A stretch of DNA of 41,773 bases, from positions 810-42,582 of the forward strand of contig DJBQ01000056.1 of NCBI GenBank assembly GCA_002430125.1, given 5' to 3'. A program made the position numbers and the translations under genes. The stretch comes from Rhodobacterales bacterium UBA5972. GTDB taxonomy: Bacteria; Pseudomonadota; Alphaproteobacteria; Rhodobacterales; Rhodobacteraceae. The notes under the pieces were generated by a model that did not search any database, was not told the origin of the DNA, and saw only the letters and a program-made list of their open reading frames with translations. Within the stretch, counting starts at the first letter, position 1, and every line of letters begins with the position of its first letter. Positions 10,319 to 18,329 of the stretch are shown one piece after another.

Positions 10319-10750
10319 TTAGCCCCGGCTGGGGGCCAAAACCAAGGCATCGCCTTTGATCACCACGGTATCGCCGACACGGGCGATACATTCAAGGCTG
10401 ACGCGGCGTTTGGCTGGGTTGATGTCGGTAACCGTGACCGTGGCGGTGACCGCGTCGCCCATGCGCACAGGGGCGGTGAATTTCAGATTCTGGCCGAGGT
10501 AAACCGTGCCGTGGCCCGGCAGGCGTTCGCCAAGAAGCGCCGAAAACAGGCTGGCCGACAGCATTCCGTGCGCGACCCGGCCTTTGAAGATCGAAGCCGC
10601 CCCAGCTGCCTCATTCAGATGGATCGGATTGCGGTCTTCCGAGACCTCGGCGAACATATTGATTTCAGCGTCACCGATCACTTTGGTCAGCGAACGTGTG
10701 GTGCCAATTTCCATGTCTTCGATATAAACGGTGCCGATTTCGCTGGTCAT
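10319..10750 (-). CDS. MaoC family hot-dog hydratase
   Basis: A 143-residue single hot-dog-fold protein like (R)-specific enoyl-CoA hydratases. The hydratase motif is intact: DRNPIHLNE places Asp39 and His44, followed by GRVAHGMLSASLFSALLG. Such enzymes add water to trans-2-enoyl-CoA, feeding polyhydroxyalkanoate or other beta-oxidation side routes. An AAGGG site lies before the ATG. It sits 12 bases after the HAD gene and 9 before ribF, so it is co-transcribed with genes of apparently unrelated function. No PHA synthase lies in the window. Confidence 0.92.
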   Translation of the reverse strand: MTSEIGTVYIEDMEIGTTRSLTKVIGDAEINMFAEVSEDRNPIHLNEAAGAASIFKGRVAHGMLSASLFSALLGERLPGHGTVYLGQNLKFTAPVRMGDAVTATVTVTDINPAKRRVSLECIARVGDTVVIKGDALVLAPSRG

Positions 10751-10762
10751 ATAAGGCCCTTT

Positions 10763-11638
10763 CTAGCGCAGATGCCCAATGGCATAGGTGGGCGACAATT
10801 GTGCCGCATTGATATACATGTTCAGTTTTTTCGGGTCTGGTTGACCGACGGTGCCGGTTTCCATCGCTGCCAGTCCGCCAGTGATGAAAAGGCTGTCCAG
10901 ATCCTCGGCGATGGCGCCGCGAATGTCGGTGCGGATGCCGTCTCCGATACAGATGATCCGCTGGTCTTGAACATCAGCAATTTCTGCCAAGCGGCGGCGG
11001 GCGAGGTCGTAAATCGCTGGCCATGGCTTGCCGAAATAAAGGCTGGTGCCGCCCATTTCCTCATAAGCTTGGGCAAGTGAACCAGCGCAGAAAATCCGTC
11101 GTTCGCCTTTGTCAACGATCAGGTCAGGGTTGGTGCACAGCAGTTTCAGACCTTTGTTTTTAGCATAAAGAAATGTTGCGCGATAATCGTCAGGCGTTTC
11201 GTAGTCATCGTCAAACAAGCCGGTGCAAACAATGCCTTCGGCCTGGTCAAGCGGCACACGGGTGATTTCGCGCCCCTTCAGGATATCGGCGGGTAAATCT
11301 GCGAAAAAACCCAAATCACGATCCGGACCAAGATGGTAAACCTTACTGCCCACATCTCCGGCGGCCAGCGAGAATTGCGACGCATCACCGGATGCCGCCA
11401 CATCATGATACAAATCCCGCGCCACGCCGATTTTATCAAGTTGGCGGATCACCGAAGGTCGGGGCCTTGGCGAATTGGTCAGCAGGATGATTTTCCCGCC
11501 TCTGTCACGAAACTGTTCCAAAGTGGCGACTGCGGCGGCGAAGGGTTCATAGCCGTTATGCAGACAGCCCCACAGATCGACAAAGGCCGCGTCATAGCGG
11601 CTGGATATTTCGCTGAAAGAGCTGATTATTTTGGTCAT
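10763..11638 (-). CDS. HAD-superfamily class IIA phosphatase (TIGR01459-like)
   Basis: A 291-residue HAD hydrolase of the NagD-like class IIA type. Motif I is FVDLWGCLHNG with nucleophile Asp21, where the usual second Asp is Trp as is normal in this subfamily. Motif II is LTNSPRP (53-59), the lysine is in FGKPWP (202-207), and motif IV is IGDGIRTDIRGA (231-242). It probably removes phosphate from a small metabolite. Its ATG overlaps the stop of a 54-residue ORF by 4 bases (ATGA), strong evidence of coupling with that small gene. Confidence 0.92.
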   Translation of the reverse strand: MTKIISSFSEISSRYDAAFVDLWGCLHNGYEPFAAAVATLEQFRDRGGKIILLTNSPRPRPSVIRQLDKIGVARDLYHDVAASGDASQFSLAAGDVGSKVYHLGPDRDLGFFADLPADILKGREITRVPLDQAEGIVCTGLFDDDYETPDDYRATFLYAKNKGLKLLCTNPDLIVDKGERRIFCAGSLAQAYEEMGGTSLYFGKPWPAIYDLARRRLAEIADVQDQRIICIGDGIRTDIRGAIAEDLDSLFITGGLAAMETGTVGQPDPKKLNMYINAAQLSPTYAIGHLR

Positions 11639-11799
11639 GCGGTGGCCAGCCCTTCGGTGTCTGCCAAATCGGTCGGTGCGCCCGGTTCCACCATCTTTTC
11701 GTCCATACTGGCCGGATCAAAATCGCGGAAAAACGATTTTTTCGCAGGGGTAACCAGGTCTTTCAGGCCGGGATGACGGCGAAACGGATCGGTTTGCAC
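11635..11799 (-). CDS. Small 54-residue protein, translationally coupled to the HAD gene
   Basis: A short frame not explained by its neighbours fills the 163 bases between ppaC and the HAD gene. Starting at GTG 11799 it reads VQTDPFRRHPGLKDLV, then KKSFFRDFDPASMDEKMVEPGAP, and ends at 11635 with the stop overlapping the HAD start as ATGA. It starts 2 bases after the ppaC stop, so ppaC, this ORF and the HAD gene form a tight chain. The product is soluble, charged, with aromatic FFRDF near the middle, no membrane segment and no cysteine. I do not recognise a domain. An in-frame TTG at 11805 is another possible start. No strong ribosome site is visible, consistent with reinitiation after ppaC. 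Confidence 0.66.
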   Translation of the reverse strand: MQTDPFRRHPGLKDLVTPAKKSFFRDFDPASMDEKMVEPGAPTDLADTEGLATA

Positions 11800-11801
11800 A
11801 G

Positions 11802-12740
11802 TCAAAGCGTCAGGCTGGGGATGATTTGTTTTTTGCGGCTGACGACGCCGGGCAACACCACCGTATCGCCCGAAATTGCCACTTTGAACGATTTCTCGGC
11901 CACGGATTTCACCAGATCATTTGGGATCATCAGGGTTGCTTCTTCGCGCAGGATATCGACCACGAACAACAAAATTTCGTCCACACCATCCTCGGAGGCG
12001 ACGGCTTTCATCGAGGTCATCAGGCTGGCTTTGCGATCCATCACAACGGCGGGGGCAGTGGTTTCCAGAACCGAAATGCGGAAGGTTTTGTCACCGACAT
12101 CAAACTTCTTGCTGTCAAGGCGCAGCAATTCACCATCGCTCAGATGCGAGATATCGGATTTTGCTGCGAACATTTCAGCGGCATATGCGGGGATATCAAT
12201 GCCCAGGTCGCCCGCCAGCTTTGCGGCAAGCGTGCGGTCGGTGGGGGTGGTTGTCGGACTGCGAAATTCCAGCGTGTCCGACAGAACACACGACAGGATA
12301 AGGCCCTTGATCGCGTCAGGGGCAGTATCAAGATCGCGGCCGATCAGCCAGCTCATCACTGTGGCGGTCGAGGCGACAGGACGGACGGTGATCTTGATCG
12401 GGCTTTTGGTTTTCAGACCGCCGACCAGCGCGTGGTGGTCGATCACTTCGGCAATATTTGCGTCGTTGATATTGGCAGGCAGCTCGCCCGGATTGTTAGT
12501 GTCAACGATCACAACCTCGTCGTCGCCGCCGAGGTCGCCCAGCAGTGCAGGCACATCCATGCCCCAGCGTTTCAACACAAACAGCGCCTCGGAATTGGGT
12601 TCACCCAAAACGAATGCCTGCGCAGGTTTCTTGCGAACATCGTTCAGATACCAAGCCCAGATCACGGCAGAGCAGGTGGCGTCGGTGTCGGGGGCCAAAT
12701 GGCCGAAAATCTTGATCATGGTGGTCCGATTGGTTTGCAT
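11802..12740 (-). CDS. ppaC: Manganese-dependent inorganic pyrophosphatase (DHH family)
   Basis: Hydrolyses pyrophosphate to phosphate, pulling biosynthetic reactions forward. The family II features are complete: FGHLAPDTD (His14, Asp18, Asp20), Asp80 in VIVDTNN, DHH at 101-103, and the C-terminal DHHA2 motif SRKKQ (301-305). The length of 312 residues fits. The frame is open up to 12935, but ATG 12740 has AGGA 7 bases upstream; ATG 12719 (MIKIFGHLAPD) is an alternative matching many relatives. It heads the minus-strand run to ribF and is divergent from groES. Confidence 0.95.
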   Translation of the reverse strand: MQTNRTTMIKIFGHLAPDTDATCSAVIWAWYLNDVRKKPAQAFVLGEPNSEALFVLKRWGMDVPALLGDLGGDDEVVIVDTNNPGELPANINDANIAEVIDHHALVGGLKTKSPIKITVRPVASTATVMSWLIGRDLDTAPDAIKGLILSCVLSDTLEFRSPTTTPTDRTLAAKLAGDLGIDIPAYAAEMFAAKSDISHLSDGELLRLDSKKFDVGDKTFRISVLETTAPAVVMDRKASLMTSMKAVASEDGVDEILLFVVDILREEATLMIPNDLVKSVAEKSFKVAISGDTVVLPGVVSRKKQIIPSLTL

Positions 12741-12888
12741 TTTGAAATCCTGCGCCTTATATGGCCGCTTGTCAGGAATGTCACCCGTTTGAAACAGGGT
12801 ATTTCGCGCTTTCAGCCGATTTGTCGCTGCGGCGCGGCAAAATTCAGGCCTCGGGCATAGGGTCCTGCATTTCCAACGCAGGCTGGCC

Positions 12889-12917
12889 TTGACTCGTCCC
12901 GCCCTCGCGCCTAAATC
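12889..12917 (+). promoter_or_regulatory. groESL promoter
   Basis: TTGACT (12889-12894) and TAAATC (12912-12917) are separated by 17 bases. Written as CTTGACT and CCTAAAT it also fits a heat-shock sigma factor (RpoH) promoter of alphaproteobacteria, so both sigma factors may use it. The predicted transcription start, near 12924, is right at the edge of the CIRCE element. Confidence 0.72.
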
Positions 12918-12924
12918 CCCTCTG

Positions 12925-12951
12925 TTAGCACTCAACGGTGGCGAGTGCTAA
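12925..12951. promoter_or_regulatory. CIRCE operator (HrcA binding site)
   Basis: A perfect CIRCE inverted repeat: TTAGCACTC (12925-12933), 9-base spacer, GAGTGCTAA (12943-12951). It is the known binding site of the HrcA repressor and lies at the predicted groESL transcription start. No hrcA gene is present in the window. Confidence 0.97.
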
Positions 12952-13006
12952 CGAACACCAAGCCACCTTAAAAATTTGGAATACTCAAAACTAAGGAGCA
13001 ATTTCC

Positions 13007-13291
13007 ATGGCATTCACACCTTTGCACGACCGTGTACTGGTTCGTCGTCTTGAAGGCGAAGAAAAAACCAAGGGCGGTCTGATCATCCCGGATAGCGCCA
13101 AAGAAAAACCTGCTGAAGGCGAAGTCGTCTCGTGCGGTGCTGGCGCACGTGACGAAGACGGCGACCGGATCTCAATGGACGTCAAAGTTGGCGACAAAAT
13201 CCTGTTTGGCAAATGGTCCGGCACGGAAGTCACCATCGACGGCGAAGAGCTGCTGATCATGAAAGAAAGCGACATTCTGGGCACGCTTTAA
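13007..13291 (+). CDS. groES: Co-chaperonin GroES
   Basis: Forms the seven-membered lid of the GroEL folding chamber. The 94 residues begin [20 protein letters not shown], contain the mobile loop with KGGLIIPD (residues 24-31) and end with the typical [13 protein letters not shown] strong AAGGAG site (12993-12998) precedes the ATG by 8 bases. It is transcribed with groEL, 51 bases downstream, from the CIRCE-controlled promoter. Confidence 0.98.
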   Translation: MAFTPLHDRVLVRRLEGEEKTKGGLIIPDSAKEKPAEGEVVSCGAGARDEDGDRISMDVKVGDKILFGKWSGTEVTIDGEELLIMKESDILGTL

Positions 13292-13330
13292 GCGGTTTCC
13301 GGTAATCTCTTCTTAAACCTACGAACTTAG

Positions 13331-14980
<1,650 letters not shown>

Positions 14981-15019
14981 GAACCGGCTTTGGGGGCCGT
15001 TTGGCCCCCAAAACGGTTC
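14981..15019 (+). terminator. Long hairpin after groEL
   Basis: Starting immediately after the groEL stop, GAACCG (14981-14986) and TTTGGGGGCC (14989-14998) pair with GGCCCCCAAA (15003-15012) and CGGTTC (15014-15019), with a GTTT loop. The stem is very stable but no T-run follows, so it may stabilise the mRNA 3' end rather than terminate by itself. Confidence 0.7.
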
Positions 15020-15089
15020 GGCGGCAGGCGAATTGCGCAAGCAAATCGCCGACAGCCTGCTAGACATCGGCCATCATCCTGGACGTGTT

Positions 15090-15143
15090 TCGGGATCGCT
15101 TGAAGGAATTGGGAAAGGGCTGCCGCAAGGTGGCCCTTTTTCG
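15090..15143 (+). repeat. REP/terminator repeat, left copy
   Basis: Shares CGGGATCGCTTGAA, then GGAAAGGGCTGCC, and a terminator arm with the segment at 16594-16646. The upstream palindrome half that makes a complete REP hairpin in the right copy is degraded here (CGTGTTTCGGGAT). The two copies are in the same orientation and flank the gene at 15361-16476. Confidence 0.8.
15115..15141 (+). terminator. Intrinsic terminator inside the left repeat
   Basis: AAGGGCTGCC (15115-15124) pairs with GGTGGCCCTT (15129-15138) across a GCAA tetraloop with two G-T pairs; a T-run follows and CGTTTTTT comes just after. It probably ends groESL transcription. Confidence 0.82.
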
Positions 15144-15360
15144 TTTTTTGGAATATCTTCTATATGGGGACTTGCCATCATTCACAAAAGATTTCCAAGT
15201 GCTATGTTCAGTTCAAATTATGAATTTTTATGTGTGTGACGCTGGTTGAATCGCCAGTAGCATTTGCGAACGATACGGTTGACGCCGTGAATCCTAGGGC
15301 ACTGATCGTAGCTTATCGCTTTGGCTAAGTCTTGACAGCGCAATTCGAGTAGGGCCGATT
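15142..15360. other. Intergenic stretch without a recognised gene
   Basis: Together with the hairpins at 14981-15141 this makes about 380 bases without a gene between groEL and the next CDS. The part after the terminator is AT-richer than the surroundings (15155-15240). I found no convincing coding frame, tRNA or riboswitch. A TTGACA at 15332-15337 lies 24 bases before the next start, but no -10 box at normal spacing was seen. TAGGG at 15350-15354 can serve as the ribosome site of the TTG start at 15361. Confidence 0.55.
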
Positions 15361-16476
15361 TTGACACAGGTTTTTGAACTTCCACGCCAATCGGATGGAA
15401 CGGGTATCTATTTACATTTCACTGGTGGTTTCCGTGCGGTAAAAGTCGCTGAAGATGCGGGGAGGATAGAACCAGTTCTTGTCAACGGAAAACTCTGTGC
15501 AACCTGCCCGCTGACGATGGACCAATTGCAAGCGCTCTCTAAACAGCATGAATTCCGTGCAATCGCGTTTCACGAGCATGGTTGGATGGATGGCGAATAT
15601 CATTCAAGTTGGAAGCCGATTGTCCCTAGAAAAACCAATAATTCCGAAGGGCCGGCTGAGCTTTGGAGCAATATCGCGGGCAACATTACCCGTCTTCGTA
15701 CTAAAGAGTTTTTCGACGCTACCGAGCATCCCGCCGAAGCAGAAATCGCAAAGGCCCTGGACGATCAAGGCCCAGAAGAAGCGCTGGCACGATATATTAG
15801 CCTGAGTTTACGCAGTATGGATATCAGTGTGGAGCAAATTGCAGAGCACTATCATGAACAGCTTGTGAACCATATGGCGGCCGGGCGTATCGCTGGCGAA
15901 AAGTCCGCCAACACGTTGTCACAAACACTTTACGCCCATGTCCATTCGTTCTTTCTGCATCTCGGCGCGACGCGAGATTACCTTGGTGCACTTATCGCCC
16001 ATCGTATCGGTCTCGATCACAAAAAAATCGACTCTATGGCTCGCCTTATTGGGGAGCTGCGGAAGGCGAACTTGCCGATAGACGCCATGCTAAACCTTTT
16101 AGTCGCAGACGGCGACATCGCCGCTCAACCACAGAAACCGGACAAGTTAACGGTTGCTGGGTGGATGCAGGAAGTAACCGGAATTCGAAACGAACTGGTG
16201 CATAAACGCCCGTATGGTTCTAAGTTCAATGAGCGCTTCGGTTGGGTAATCGCGGTGCAAAAAGAAGCTGGACTGTACCGCTATTTCCGACCGCTCGATT
16301 TAAACAGCGGCTCGGAACAGGACGTGTTCAGTGTGATCCACCGTCACTACGCACGGTGCACCGAGCTTATGCATAAGGCCGCGAGGGCATCGGGAAGTAA
16401 CTTAGCGATGATGCACATCACGGACCATGATGTGATTTCCCTCAAGATTCGGGGTGAAAGCGAGGCAAGCGGATAA
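15361..16476 (+). CDS. Uncharacterised protein with a HEPN-like RNxxxH motif
   Basis: A 371-residue soluble protein that I do not recognise as a named family. The first 100 residues look beta-rich and include HEFRAIAFHEHGWMDGEY. From about 125 on it is mainly helical, with YAHVHSFFLHLGATRDYLGA (191-210) and then VTGIRNELVHKR, where RNELVH (276-281) fits the RX4-6H motif of HEPN domains, a fold common in RNases of toxin and phage-defence systems. The link to defence is inference. The start is a TTG with a TAGGG site; no ATG start fits. Codons such as AGG, ATA, GGA and CTA are used more than in the flanking housekeeping genes, suggesting recent arrival. It stands alone between two REP/terminator repeats. 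Confidence 0.78.
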   Translation: MTQVFELPRQSDGTGIYLHFTGGFRAVKVAEDAGRIEPVLVNGKLCATCPLTMDQLQALSKQHEFRAIAFHEHGWMDGEYHSSWKPIVPRKTNNSEGPAELWSNIAGNITRLRTKEFFDATEHPAEAEIAKALDDQGPEEALARYISLSLRSMDISVEQIAEHYHEQLVNHMAAGRIAGEKSANTLSQTLYAHVHSFFLHLGATRDYLGALIAHRIGLDHKKIDSMARLIGELRKANLPIDAMLNLLVADGDIAAQPQKPDKLTVAGWMQEVTGIRNELVHKRPYGSKFNERFGWVIAVQKEAGLYRYFRPLDLNSGSEQDVFSVIHRHYARCTELMHKAARASGSNLAMMHITDHDVISLKIRGESEASG

Positions 16477-16546
16477 AACTAAAATGGTCTCAGGTAAAGA
16501 TGCCTTTGTGCCTGTTTCTCGAGCGTCCCGGATGAATGTGGATTGC

Positions 16547-16566
16547 GCAACATCTGTTAATGTTGC
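16547..16566. other. Inverted repeat downstream of the HEPN-like gene
   Basis: GCAACAT (16547-16553) and ATGTTGC (16560-16566) form a perfect 7-bp stem with a 6-base loop, 70 bases after the stop of the HEPN-like gene. There is no T-run, so it is not a classical terminator; it could be an mRNA 3' structure or a remnant of an element end. Confidence 0.5.
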
Positions 16567-16578
16567 CTCCATCCTGCC

Positions 16579-16599
16579 ATCCCGGACTTGATCCGGGAT
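16579..16599. repeat. REP-like palindrome
   Basis: ATCCCGGA (16579-16586) and TCCGGGAT (16592-16599) pair across the loop CTTGA. This matches a dispersed palindrome seen in intergenic regions of many alphaproteobacteria. A close relative ends the window (41751-41771) with the outer pair changed from A-T to G-C. Confidence 0.8.
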
Positions 16600-16646
16600 C
16601 GCTTGAAAAAATCAGGAAAGGGCTGCCACAAGGCGGCCCTTTTTGG
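16594..16646 (+). repeat. REP/terminator repeat, right copy
   Basis: Second copy of the repeat at 15090-15143, in the same orientation, overlapping the 3' arm of the REP palindrome. Differences between copies within the terminator stem keep or improve base-pairing (T to C opposite G), so the hairpin is conserved. Confidence 0.8.
16618..16644 (+). terminator. Intrinsic terminator inside the right repeat
   Basis: AAGGGCTGCC (16618-16627) pairs with GGCGGCCCTT (16632-16641) across ACAA, followed by TTT. It lies between the convergent HEPN-like and ABM-like genes. On the minus strand the stem is followed by TTTCCTGATTTTTT, so it may work in both directions. Confidence 0.8.
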
Positions 16647-16699
16647 TTTGTGAGCATACCGCCGGCAAGCGACTGATTGCGGTGTGCGACCCCGTGAGG

Positions 16700-17584
16700 C
16701 TAGTCGGTTCTGCCCGCGCTCATGCTGCCGCCGGGTGTGATGAAATTGCTGCCAAGGTTTGAATAGGTCGCCGGCAGGTGCAGAAACTTTGAATACGTGC
16801 GGATCGTCCAGGCCACCGGGCCGCGAAAGAAGTAACATTCAGGGGCGGCGATCTTGTCGAGGTGTTTCTTGTATTTGTGCGCCGTTCCTTTGGCCAGATG
16901 GAACTGTAACTCGCTGGTGTTGTCAAAGGTCTCATGGGTGATCACGGCATTTTCGCCGTGAACCTGAAAGACTTCAAACCTTGAAAGCCCTTTTTCGATC
17001 TGGTGCGCCTCGGCCGCAACCTGCTGCCACCAGTATTTCAGCTCGTCCAGGCGTTCGGGATCATTTTCGGCGCAGGTCCATTTGGCAGTGACCTGAATCG
17101 CCGTTTTGGGATCGGGCAGCCGGTAATTGTCTTTGACATACCCATAAAGATAGTCGCCAAACGACGCCGGAACCGATTTGGCGCTGATGGCCTCGCGAAC
17201 CGCTGCGGGTACCGTGATGCCGCGCACAAGGTGATGTTCAGGTTTGGCGACGCGCAACAGGGCCTGCATGTGTTTCGTCGCCGTGGTCGAGAAATAGTGG
17301 CGAACCGCATCAGCGTCGCGAAAGATGTGATGCACCAGCACCGCGTCCGCGCCGACGGCGTGGTTGATTTCGGTCGCCAGTATGCCGGGATCGGTTCGCG
17401 CCCCGGCATGGATGTCCTCCCATTCCTGCAACATCTCTTTGGAATCCGGTGATTTTCTGAACAATCCGCCAGCGGTCTTTGGAACCCACTTGCCGGTGAT
17501 GCTGATCTCGGCGCCGATCCGGGACGATTCGGCCAGTTGGGAGGGCAGCGGTTTGTGCCATGTGTCGATCTGGGTGGTCGTCAT
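16700..17584 (-). CDS. Uncharacterised protein with two ABM-like (dimeric alpha-beta barrel) halves
   Basis: A 294-residue protein without a signal peptide. It seems to contain an internal duplication: LVHHIFRDADAVRHYF, later AKPEHHLVRG, in the first half (about 95-145), and VITHETFDNTSELQFHL, later AAPECYFFRGP, in the second (about 215-265). Each half has the size and pattern of an antibiotic-biosynthesis-monooxygenase-type barrel, a fold used by small cofactor-free oxygenases and haem-degrading enzymes. Function is unknown. The frame is open up to 17929, but ATG 17584 with AAGGGA upstream starts the real protein and leaves 23 bases after the TetR gene. It is probably regulated by that TetR protein. 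Confidence 0.8.
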   Translation of the reverse strand: MTTTQIDTWHKPLPSQLAESSRIGAEISITGKWVPKTAGGLFRKSPDSKEMLQEWEDIHAGARTDPGILATEINHAVGADAVLVHHIFRDADAVRHYFSTTATKHMQALLRVAKPEHHLVRGITVPAAVREAISAKSVPASFGDYLYGYVKDNYRLPDPKTAIQVTAKWTCAENDPERLDELKYWWQQVAAEAHQIEKGLSRFEVFQVHGENAVITHETFDNTSELQFHLAKGTAHKYKKHLDKIAAPECYFFRGPVAWTIRTYSKFLHLPATYSNLGSNFITPGGSMSAGRTD

Positions 17585-17607
17585 ATCGTATTCCCTTTTG
17601 GTTGTGT

Positions 17608-18231
17608 TCAGGACAGTGGTTCGGGCGGTCTGTCCGCAAAGATCTGCTGGGTAAAACCCTCGGCAAGGGCGGTCAGCTGGGCTGGTGTCGCCCCAAGCCG
17701 GGCGCGCGACGCAAGGCTTTGGCCGACCGCCACGATCATTTCGGCCATGACTTTGGCCGTTAGGGTCGTGCCGCCATAACCGGCGGCCACCAGTCTGGTC
17801 TCGATAAAGTCCTCGGCGGCGCCCAGAAGGTTTGAAACCTTGCTGCGGATTTCCCCGTCGCGCGCGGCCAGTTCCGTGGCGACCGAGGCAATCAGGCATC
17901 CCGGTGGACGCCCTTCGGCGGCTACACATTTGATGATTTCGCCGTAATACAAAGACACGGCTTTCGCGATGTCTTGCACGGTTGCCAGTGGCACTGCTTG
18001 CGGCGCACTGATCGTTTCGGTGTAGCGGTCGATTGCCGCCAGGAACAATCCGCGTTTATTGCCAAACTGTGCGTAGAGGCTGGGCCGGTTGATGCCCATT
18101 GCCTGTGTCAGGTCATCCAGCGACGCCGCGTCATAGCCTCTGGTCCAGAAAACCAGCATCGCGGCATCAAGGACTTCGTCTTGATCGAATGTTAACGGGC
18201 GGCCTCGGGATCGGTGCGATTCTGTATTCAT
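17608..18231 (-). CDS. TetR/AcrR family transcriptional regulator
   Basis: A 207-residue repressor. The N-terminal helix-turn-helix region is clear: RGRPLTFDQDEVLDAAMLVF, then TRGYDAASLDDLTQAMGINRPSLYAQFGNK and LFLAAIDRY. The C-terminal ligand domain contains GCLIASVATELAARD near residue 108, typical of the TetR_C group found in YxaF/AcrR-like regulators. ATG 18231 (MNTESHRSRGRP) is chosen over 18258, which would lie inside the palindrome upstream. It heads the two-gene unit with the ABM-like gene, and probably represses its own promoter through the operator at 18240-18277. Confidence 0.94.
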   Translation of the reverse strand: MNTESHRSRGRPLTFDQDEVLDAAMLVFWTRGYDAASLDDLTQAMGINRPSLYAQFGNKRGLFLAAIDRYTETISAPQAVPLATVQDIAKAVSLYYGEIIKCVAAEGRPPGCLIASVATELAARDGEIRSKVSNLLGAAEDFIETRLVAAGYGGTTLTAKVMAEMIVAVGQSLASRARLGATPAQLTALAEGFTQQIFADRPPEPLS

Positions 18232-18239
18232 ACCTATTG

Positions 18240-18277
18240 GTACAAAAATACATTGCACGGCGCAATATATTTTGTAC
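18240..18277. promoter_or_regulatory. Palindromic operator upstream of the TetR gene
   Basis: Outer arms GTACAAAA (18240-18247) and TTTTGTAC (18270-18277) enclose inner arms ATTGC (18252-18256) and GCAAT (18262-18266). The nested dyad starts 8 bases upstream of the TetR start codon. Its size and position fit binding of two TetR dimers or one with extended contacts. Confidence 0.72.
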
Positions 18278-18329
18278 TGTTTGTTATGAAATGCAGTTCC
18301 GCGGGGTAATTCGGCGGCTTGCGTACTGC

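Noticed and set aside
9899..11080. Long plus-strand frame of 393 codons
   Set aside because: It is antisense to ribF, the MaoC gene and the HAD gene, which all have complete family motifs; the frame is a by-product of codon bias.
11826..12860. Long plus-strand frame of 344 codons
   Set aside because: Antisense to ppaC, which is certain from its DHH and SRKKQ motifs.
15033..15239. 68-codon plus-strand frame after groEL
   Set aside because: It runs through the REP/terminator repeat and has no ribosome site or family resemblance.
15090..16646. Insertion sequence
   Set aside because: The flanking repeats are direct, contain terminators and the cargo shows no DDE or other transposase motifs.
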